The notes under the pieces were generated by a model. It saw nothing but the letters and a program-made list of their open reading frames with translations. It made no database searches and was not told the origin of the DNA. The position numbers and the translations under genes are program-made. This document shows positions 47,401 to 54,958 of a DNA stretch of 54,958 nt, in pieces (within the stretch, counting starts at the first letter, position 1; each line of letters begins with the position of its first letter). Source of the DNA: Lobulomyces angularis. Its lineage: Eukaryota; Chytridiomycota; Chytridiomycetes; Lobulomycetales; Lobulomycetaceae. The DNA is taken from NCBI GenBank assembly GCA_027604685.1, contig JADHYX010000030.1, positions 9,897 through 64,854 of the forward strand, given 5' to 3'.

Positions 47401-50253
47401 CGGTTGTGCTTCTTCCATTAAGGACTTGCTAAAGCTAGAAGCAAATGTTTCGCAAAATAAGAATCGTTTTTGGCAAACATTCCCATTTGGTAATACTTCG
47501 AAATATATTCCATCGGCAATAGACCCTTGAAGTTTCAAAGATTTCACATTTTCGTTTTCACCATTTTCTAGAGAGATGGAAATAACCGAAGAGTCTTTGG
47601 TAACTATGGTAAATACATTTTTTGAATTTTCGTTCAATGGTACGCCATACGAAATTACATTGTTGTTCCAAGAATACTTAACTCTAAAATCTGACCAAGA
47701 AAATTAAAATTTTTTTGTAAAATTACAATAAACTAACCTTGCTCTCCAGAAAAATAGGTTAATTTACTGCCCTCTATGGTACTTGAATCACTAGTGTAAA
47801 GGTTATTCTTAGTGCTTTGATAATGAAAAATTTTATCAGCTGTTATATAGACATAGGTTTCTGGAGTAGCCTTTTGTACCGTTGGTTGTATATTTTGTGT
47901 AGGAGTAGGAGGTTTAGAAAAACTTTCCTCTTTAGGGATTTGATTGTCTTTTTTTTCTAGTACTGGTTCAGACTTCTCAATTACTACAGGGCCACCAAGA
48001 TACTCAGTTTTTTGCTTGTTTATAAGATCATAGAATATTCCAAACCCAACCTTTGTTTTCACCAAAAACTCTTTATATTCTTTTCCATAACATTGATTTA
48101 TATCTCCTGGACTGGTTAATGCAAGCAAAATTGCACCTGAATCAAAGGAGTACTTCCATTTTTTATTTTTTTTACTAATGCTTGCTTCTTGCAATATCTA
48201 AGAAAAAAAATTAATGTAGCCAATGAAAAAAAAATTAAATACTTGTGTCATTGAAGTTGCATCAAATTTTTCTATCCAGCAATATTCGTTTAACTGTATG
48301 CCATCCAGTAGTTCTTCGAATTCAAATTGAATCATATTTCTCTTCAACTGTTCCAAGGAAATATTAAACCTCTTTGTCAGTTCGGCATGCTTTAGAATTC
48401 TATTTCTGGCAATATCTGTAACAACAGAAGCTGGGATATTTGAAAATACTTTTTCTAAGGCTCTCTGGTATCGTCCAACACAAAACGAAGATCTTAATGA
48501 TTTTAGAAGTTCTGCAGCGTTGATGTCTACTAATTCCTCTAAATTTGATGAAACTAATGAATGGGTATCCCCGAAATACAATATTTCTCTAAACATTAAA
48601 AAAAAAAAAATTATTTAAAAAAAAAATACTTCTGCTGAGTTTTGTCAGAAACGCCAAAATCAGGGGTAAAGGAGGAAATTGTTGTTGAGTAGGCCGGTGC
48701 GAATTTATCAAATACCTCTTTTAAATAGTTTTCCATTTGGTATAATTCGGAACCATCTGTATTGACTCCTTCACCATTACACAATTTTGAAACATAATCC
48801 TAAAATATGTTATCAATGATACTTCATTTTCAAAATTTTCTTACCAGTAAAATTGACAATATAACATCTGAATTAATAGCACTTTCAGTTGATAAGTTTG
48901 AGTAGAGAGATTCATATGCTCTAAAATCAATTTTTGAAGAAATCTTATCAAAATTAGGGATGTTTATACTATGATCATTGATGTAAAATTTAGAATAAGC
49001 TCGTTTTGTCTTTAATATTAAATATATGGATGCAGCCAAACTATCAAAAACTTCTTTATAATCATGCATTTTGCTTGCAAATATATCTGCCCACGCGATT
49101 TGCCTCCATAGTGAGGTTTCTGGGGAATTTAATATTTTCTTTTTAATGTTTAAAACAAGAGGATTCATCGAATTAATGTAGGAAACATCAAGCACTTCGG
49201 CTTTTGGGATTTCTTCAATCCCCACTGGTTTATTTGAAGCAATTTTTGGATCCAATGGAGTAGGAGCCCCAACAAGTCTGATTAATGCATGTACTGGCAA
49301 ATCCTCCATTATGGCAGTAAGAATCCCAGGGGATTCGAATCCTTTTAGAATATAGTAGGCATCAGGACCATCCGTTGGTTCGTCGCCTATCAAGTTTTAT
49401 TTTATTTTAAGAAGTTTTGAAATATTTACTTATTGTTAAAGGTTTTTGATCTACTTTTCCACTTCTTTCTCTAATTTTATTTTTTCTTTTAGAAGCTACA
49501 TCTACAGCATTCTGATTTTGTGTTTTGATTTCGGGCTCTTGTTTTACAGGGCCTAAAAAATAAGCAATTGGTATATATTTTATTATGAGCTAAATTAAAA
49601 CCTTTAGTGTTTTTTTTAGCATCCTTTTTTCCTTTATTGTTTTTTACTTCTTTAATTTCTTCTTTAATAACTTCTTTCACTTCTGGAACTGCCACAACTT
49701 CCACATTCTCCTTTAAAAAATCAATTCATAAAAAATAATTAAATTATATTAATTACTTGAAGTGCCTTTTCCGCATTTTTGCGCTCTATTCCTTCCTCTT
49801 TAAGTGAAGTTAATTTCGCCTTCAACACTTTGGCGATTAACGCATCAGGAATTTCACCATTTTCTGAAATAGTTTTCAATTCCTTAAATGCCTCATTTCC
49901 TTTTGCATTGGAAATTGCCTTAACAAGAATTTTAATTATTAATCCCTGAAAGTACAAATTTACCCAAGAAATTAAATCACTTTTTTGAATTACTGAAAAT
50001 TTTGGCCTTGATCCGCTAGAAACAGCTTCATTAAATGGATTTTTTGCGGATGCTGGTCGCACGTTTTCGATGATAGTTGACTGTTCTTCGTTTGTAGGTT
50101 CATTTGAAGTAAACATTGAAACTATAAAGGTACTCCAATTTTCCTTTATTGCAAAAATTTTATAGAAGTTAAGCACAAAAAAAATTTTCTTACATCATTT
50201 AGGTTAGCATGCACATTTGCAGATGCTGATGCTAATTTTTCTCTATGAACCAT
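44456..50253 (-). CDS. SPAG17: SPAG17/PF6-like axonemal central-pair protein
   Basis: Nineteen exons: 50253-50194, 50143-49757, 49710-49602, 49552-49430, 49386-48845, 48799-48630, 48588-48243, 48197-47738, 47690-46882, 46836-46249, 46207-45920, 45861-45655, 45611-45558, 45513-45457, 45413-45357, 45302-45246, 45187-44974, 44896-44585, 44535-44456; 1639 aa, shorter than the over 2200 aa of animal SPAG17. Diagnostic pieces are 'SDEPTDGPDAYYILKGF' and a central region of short 'DG...' beta-strand repeats ('LQVLSPDGSYHIKSQNGDW', 'LVQIQSDGQAYFLPLL'). There is also a C-terminal ASH/MSP-like Ig domain ('VLPSRCNFGEIQEGQNY', 'DLGVRIKYKIGPVAPG'). It is a C1a projection component of the central pair that regulates flagellar beating (family knowledge). 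It converges with the IQCH-like gene (193 bp) and diverges from the LRR gene (180 bp). Confidence 0.85.
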
Positions 50254-50433
50254 TTTCAACTTTTGGTTCAAGAATTTTTTCAACTCCGACACTTTGTTGT
50301 ACAAAAATTACCCCCTGCAATACATTAAAATAGAAGTTTGAAAACTGAAAACAGCTACTTAATAAAAAATTAATAAAAAAATAACTCTAAACACTTCCGC
50401 TATCCCCATTAACACTATTAAATCTAAAGCATC
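50254..50433. promoter_or_regulatory. Compact divergent promoter region, SPAG17-like / LRR scaffold
   Basis: Only 180 bp separate the two ATGs, in opposite directions. Both genes plausibly act in flagella or centrioles, so co-regulation through a shared promoter is likely (inference). I see no canonical TATA box or an obvious X-box that I can call with confidence. Confidence 0.5.
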
Positions 50434-53400
50434 ATGTTATCAGAAAACGAGGAGGAGTGGATTGATGAAGAGAGTGACAAACTTTCGAACACTAGTCGCA
50501 TGCCTAGTGAAACTGGTTCTGTTGTGCTACACAACAGTTGTGAATCTAATCAATTTAAACATGATGGAAAAATTAAGGATTTGTTTTCGAAATCTAGTTT
50601 AGAAAGTCTATTTACACCTTTGTCAATAAATGAAAAGTCTCTTGCACCTAATATTTCCGCTCCAGCATCACCGTTTTCAAGGGAGGGTCGGAATGAAATA
50701 AGTGTGATCGATAGACAAGACTTACAATACTTTTCTCAACCTGCAGTTGAAAAAATTAATGAAAACCGAGTTTTTCCCTCAGCAAGTGAGAAGGATTCCT
50801 TGTTTGAAAACAAAAAAACAGGCATATTCTCTATTTTTAAAACGGAAAACAATGCAGATGTAAAAGAAAATATATTTGGTTCTGAAAAGAATCTAACTGA
50901 AAAACAACTTTTTGAATCTAATTTCTACGACACACATACACGGCGCAGATTAAGTGAGCTGATGAACGACATTTCTCACGTTGATTATGTTCCTAACTTG
51001 AATGGGGCAAAAAGAACCAAACTTTCTGTTGAGGAGGAGAGTAGTGACATCTTTTTGGATCATATGAAATATATTAATAACAAGACTTCTCCAGAGAATG
51101 CTGATGCGGATGAACTTTTTAATGCTTCAATTAACGATTATCCTAAAGATATTGACTTTTTGGAGGTTTATTCTGATACCGCAAACAGCAAGAAAGACGA
51201 TTTATTTGGTATACTTTATCACGAAAATTTAAGGTTTTTTTTGATTGTATTTTAATAGGTGATGAAAATATTTTTGAGGAAACTGATAAAAACGCTACCA
51301 ATCGAACCAAAAAAATGGTTACAATAAGAAATCTTAATGCATCTTCTGGTAATAATGTTTTTTATGAACTTTTAGAAAATACTAAAAATTACTCTGAACA
51401 GCATTCTTAGCTCAGCTGGGGCAAAATCATAATATGTCCTTCAATGCTGAAGAGCAGCGGTGGGATGGGAATGATGAAGAAATGCTACCTGACGAAATAA
51501 TTTGTGAGGAGGACATGAGAAAATCTCTAACAGATTACCACAATATAAGTGGAGATTCTGAAAATCCTTATATGAAAAGAAACTTGCAGCATGGAAGTAG
51601 CGTTGAAGCAGAGGGAAAAAGCAAATCTGATCTTGAAAGTAAAAGTAAAATTGAACTTGAAAGTTTTAAGATTTTTGGAAATAATGGTATTTTTCATTAA
51701 TTAAGATTAAGTTTAATTTATAAAACTAGATAGCAATTTTGCAAGTAAAACAGAAATAAGTGTAGTACCACAGCAAAAATCTCAATGTAACAAAAGTACG
51801 AATCAAACAGAAAGTCATGAAGAAAAGTCAGAATCAAACTTTTTCAATGAAGGTATTGGTGCTATAAATGATAGTAATCCTGATTTAGAAAGTAAAAGTG
51901 TAATCAAACCCAATCTGAATGCAAATGAATCTTATCATGAATTTAATAGCGCTGCATTTCAAGATTTGGATTCAAAGTTTCGATCTCTTGCTAATATTGG
52001 TTTAAACATTAATTTTTTTTTTAATTCTAATGATTTAGTTGCGGAAAACGAAAATACATTCGATTCAAAATTTTTCGAAGCAAATGAAACAACTAATGAT
52101 CACGGACCTGATTCAAAAAGGAGTATGACATAAAAAATTATATACATAATTTACTTTTTTTTTACTTTTTTAGATTCATTAATACACGGGATGAATTCAC
52201 CGATTGCTAGTTTTTTGGGAGATACTGTAAAGAGATCATCTGGGTCTATATTTGCATCAAATAGTATTTACAATACATTTAATTTTTAATAAAACTTTGA
52301 ATCTAGTAGCTGAAAATGTTGCTCCAGCCGATCCACGTGACTCTATTATATGTAGCTTAGTCAAGGCGTTAAATTTGGAACAAGAATGGAAATTAATGAC
52401 GTTTCTTGACCTCTCCAACCAGAATTTATCAACTGTAAAAGGTTTAAATGAAAATTTACCGAACCTAAGAAAATTGAATCTGTAAGTACAGCCGAATTTG
52501 TTTATATTTAATTTTTTCCGCAGGGATTACAATAAACTTACCTTTTTAAAAGGAATACCATCAAGTGTCTTGATTTTATCCTTGGTTGGAAATAAATTGT
52601 CAAACTTGACAAGTTTTAATATGGTTCAAAATTTACATTTTTTAGACGTATCTAAAAACGAGATATCCAATATTTCTGGTACAATTTAATCAATTCTGTA
52701 TTAATCTTCTGTATAGCTTTTTCGTGTTTGAATCATGTTAGGGAATTGCATTTGGCATATAACCTCATTGTAGATCTGTCACCTATTTTTACTACTGCTG
52801 ATGAATGTGGTCTAGATTGCCTTCAAGTTCTTAATGTGAAAGGAAACAGAATTAGCAAACTTAATTTTACGGTTTCCAGTTTGTATGCATAACTCTATTA
52901 GTTATTTTAAAATTTGTTTTAAGAATGTTTTTAACACTACTGGATGTTTCCAGTAATGCACTTAGAAGTTTGTATACACTAGATAGTCTTAAATCTATTC
53001 AGGAGGTGAATGCGGGTAATTTAATATTCAATTCAGCATATTAAATATTTTAAGATTGCAACAACATTTCCGCGCTTGATTTTAGTATAGATGTGCCAAC
53101 TTTACAAGTATTGAATTTAAACGACAACAAATTATCATATTTCAGTGGAAATTATTTTAGTAGCTTAAGATATCTTTCTTTAAATAATAATAACCTCTTC
53201 TCTATTGAACATCCACATCTTATGAGGAGATTAGAATTTCTCTCTGTGAAGAAGCAAATGAACTTTGATTGTAACATGTATGTTATTTTAAAAATCTTGT
53301 TTTCTATTTAAAAAATTTAAATAAATTCATTTTCGTAGTTGTGACTTTACTTTGTTTACAAATTTAACTGATTTAAAACTTGAAGGTAATATAAATGCAG

Positions 53401-54281
53401 ATGGAAATGCTTTATTAAATAATTAAATTTATAAAAAAAAAATTCTTTTAGGAAATAACATCAGTTTAAATAGCAATAATTTAAAACTTCCGAAACTAGA
53501 ATGTTTAGATTTAAAGGACTGCAGATTAAGCAATTTGAATATTTTGATATCAAATTTATCAAATTTAATGTTCTTGACAGATTTAAATATAGCTATGAAT
53601 AAATTAAGTGATAAAGACTTGGATTTAAATCTTTTTATGAATTTAAGCAATTTGAGAAACCTCATAATGCATCACAATAACATTAAAAATTTTGGTCATC
53701 TCTTGAAAATTTTAAAAAGTTTAAAGTTTTTGGAGGTGTTGGATTTAAGATTTAATCCTTTAACCAAATTTTTTTATAAAGAACATGGTCATTTAAATGA
53801 AAAAAATGATGAAATTAGTGCTTCAGTTTCAAGCAAAAAATTTACAACTAGCGACGGATGCTTTTCCGAGGAATTTTTGGACGCTGATCATATAACAGCA
53901 ATGTCTGATTCTACATTTGTGCGAAGGCTTTGCTATCGAAGTAGCGTGATTCATCACTGTTTAAAGTTACGAATCTTAGATTTGATAAACATTTCTCAAA
54001 AAGATAGAAAGCTTAGTTTACTGCATGTAGACAAATTAAAAAAAGTTTTAAAAAACTCAGCACTTGCAAAAAGAAACCACAAAAAAAATGAAATAAAATA
54101 CAATACTTCCGCGGATAATAGTGTAAGTAACGTTAAAAGAAATCCTACAAAAGACTTGAACGATTATAATGAAAATGAATCAAGCTTATTTAAAAATTGG
54201 GAACCTGTAAACTATCCTCTAGAAGAAAAAAATCCAAGTAACATAAAAGAAGAAGTCTATTTACGAATATCCAACAATTGA
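50434..54281 (+). CDS. Nud1/Cdc11/centriolin-type leucine-rich-repeat scaffold
   Basis: Thirteen exons: 50434-51208, 51259-51348, 51411-51686, 51730-51999, 52039-52122, 52174-52263, 52307-52481, 52524-52678, 52717-52882, 52924-53015, 53055-53277, 53339-53385, 53452-54281; 1090 aa. Residues 1 to about 560 are acidic, Ser/Asn-rich and probably disordered. Then come about a dozen SDS22-type LRRs ('LMTFLDLSNQNLSTVKGL', 'HFLDVSKNEISNIS', 'LQVLNLNDNKLSYF', 'FLEVLDLRFNPLTKFFY'). The LRR cap includes 'RRLCYRSSVIHHCLKLRILD', similar to the end of Nud1/Cdc11 LRR domains, which anchor the mitotic-exit/septation network at the spindle pole body. In a flagellated fungus a centriolar role is natural. A centriolin or other ciliary LRR protein is the alternative. 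Confidence 0.75.
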
Positions 54282-54590
54282 GTCTTTTAATAAAATAAAA
54301 AGATAATAAATAATAATACTAATTTTCATATTCATTAAAGTAATAATTAATTAAATTTTTTTTTTTTTAATTTTTTTATTTTAATTTTTTTTTTAAAAAT
54401 TTTTTCTTTTATTTGATTTATAATTTAATTTTTTATTTTCATTTCCTTTTTTTTTAAATATTGATAAAATTGTCACAAAACTTTTATAAATGAAATTTTT
54501 TAATTTGGTTTGCTAAAAAATATAAAAAAGTTGATATAACAAAAAAATTAAAAGTTGAAATAAAGAAAAAAAAAAAATAACTTTTTACCT
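54282..54590. other. Convergent 3' spacer, very AT-rich
   Basis: About 310 bp of nearly pure A/T homopolymer-like sequence between the LRR gene and bL36m. Nothing else seen. Confidence 0.5.
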
Positions 54591-54901
54591 TTAAATTTGG
54601 CGTTGTTTATGCCAAGCGTTTTCCTTACATAGTATTCTTAATTTTCCTCTCCTTGTGACAAAATAACCTTTTAAAAATAAATAAAATAAAAAAATAAAAT
54701 AAAAAAATAAAAATAAAAAAATAAAACTTTTTATATTTATTATTAAATTTTTAATGTTTTACAATGTTTGCATCTCTTTCTTAAACTTGCTCTGACTTTA
54801 TAATTTTTGACAAAATTTTTCAATAGATTATTTCCATTGGATATCGCTGTTGAAGAATTTAATGCAGTTTTTTGAAACAGACTTTGAATTATAGAAAACA
54901 T
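54591..54901 (-). CDS. Mitochondrial large-subunit ribosomal protein bL36m
   Basis: Two exons, 54901-54763 and 54667-54591, give 71 aa. An N-terminal extension of about 33 residues, free of acidic residues and rich in Ser/Asn/Lys, suits mitochondrial import. The bL36 core is 'YKVRASLRKRCKHC' then 'YFVTRRGKLRILCKENAWHK' and 'QRQI'. The zinc ligands C-x2-C ... C-x5-H are all present. The second Cys codon is split by the intron (T|GT). bL36 sits near the peptidyl-transferase region of the large subunit. The ORF would stop at once without splicing, so it is easily missed by single-ORF scanning. It shows that the organism keeps mitochondrial translation. Confidence 0.93.
54668..54762 (-). repeat. 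Low-complexity (T5A/T7A)-type tract filling the bL36m intron
   Basis: Most of the single intron of bL36m is a short-period pattern of T runs interrupted by A on the minus strand (A runs interrupted by T on the plus strand). It is bounded by GTAAAA at the donor and TTTTTAAAAG at the acceptor. Confidence 0.7.
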
Positions 54902-54958
54902 TAAAAAAATATATATATTTTTTTTTTTTTTTTTATTATTATTATTGAGAAAGAATTA

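Noticed and set aside
49946..49963. Possible 18-nt micro-intron in SPAG17 exon 2 (GTAAAT...TTTCAG)
   Set aside because: Perfect terminal dinucleotides, but far shorter than every other intron in the window. It is in frame without stops, so reading through is simpler.
53429..53665. Minus-strand ORF rich in Leu/Phe/Lys
   Set aside because: Antisense to the LRR exon at 53452-54281, where the LRR pattern is clear.
54600..54625. Small hairpin (TTGGC...GCCAA) as a terminator or RNA element
   Set aside because: It lies within the coding sequence of bL36m exon 2, and the stem is only five pairs.

Overview
The window looks like nuclear DNA of an AT-rich, intron-rich eukaryote, most likely an early-diverging zoosporic fungus (Rozella/Cryptomycota-like or chytrid-like). 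The clues are many short GT-AG introns (mostly about 35-80 nt), compact intergenic spacers, a class V myosin, Sec31, a Nud1/Cdc11-type leucine-rich-repeat scaffold, and flagellar proteins (SPAG17/PF6-like and IQCH-like) that non-flagellated fungi lack. A nuclear gene for mitochondrial bL36 shows that mitochondrial translation is retained. The species assignment is inference; nothing in the sequence names it. I assembled gene models by joining exons by hand. In every complete multi-exon model except the gapped IQCH one, the phases at all junctions agree and the total length is a multiple of three.

Left part (1-8.8 kb): the start of a secreted protein on the minus strand, a pyridoxamine-phosphate-oxidase-like FMN protein (+), a DsbA-like thioredoxin-fold protein (-), about 2 kb of gene-poor DNA holding a decayed IS630/mariner-type transposase, an arrestin-domain adaptor with a long lysine-rich tail (+), and a small SAM methyltransferase (+). 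From 9 to 17 kb: Sec31 (+), a 77-aa single-pass membrane protein (+), and a TRAF7-like RING/WD40 ubiquitin ligase (-). From 17 to 25.6 kb: a doubtful ORF, cytochrome b5 (-), a small Lys-rich protein (+) and the 28-exon myosin V (+).

Middle (26-38.5 kb), all on the minus strand: a CUE-CCCH-DUF1771-Smr protein, the AAA+ ATPase RVB1, a HERP-like ER ubiquitin-domain protein, an unidentified 949-aa helical protein, and a secreted GH13 alpha-amylase with two N-terminal CBM48/AMPK-type modules.

Right part (39-55 kb): a flagellum/centriole block. An IQCH-like protein (+) converges on a SPAG17-like central-pair protein (-). SPAG17 is divergent from an LRR scaffold (+) across only 180 bp, which suggests a shared promoter. 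bL36m (-) closes the window. ER traffic and quality control (Sec31, HERP-like, arrestin adaptor, TRAF7), cargo transport (myosin V) and motility are the recurring themes, but there is no operon-like logic. No tRNA, rRNA or CRISPR was seen. A 10-N gap lies inside the IQCH-like gene.
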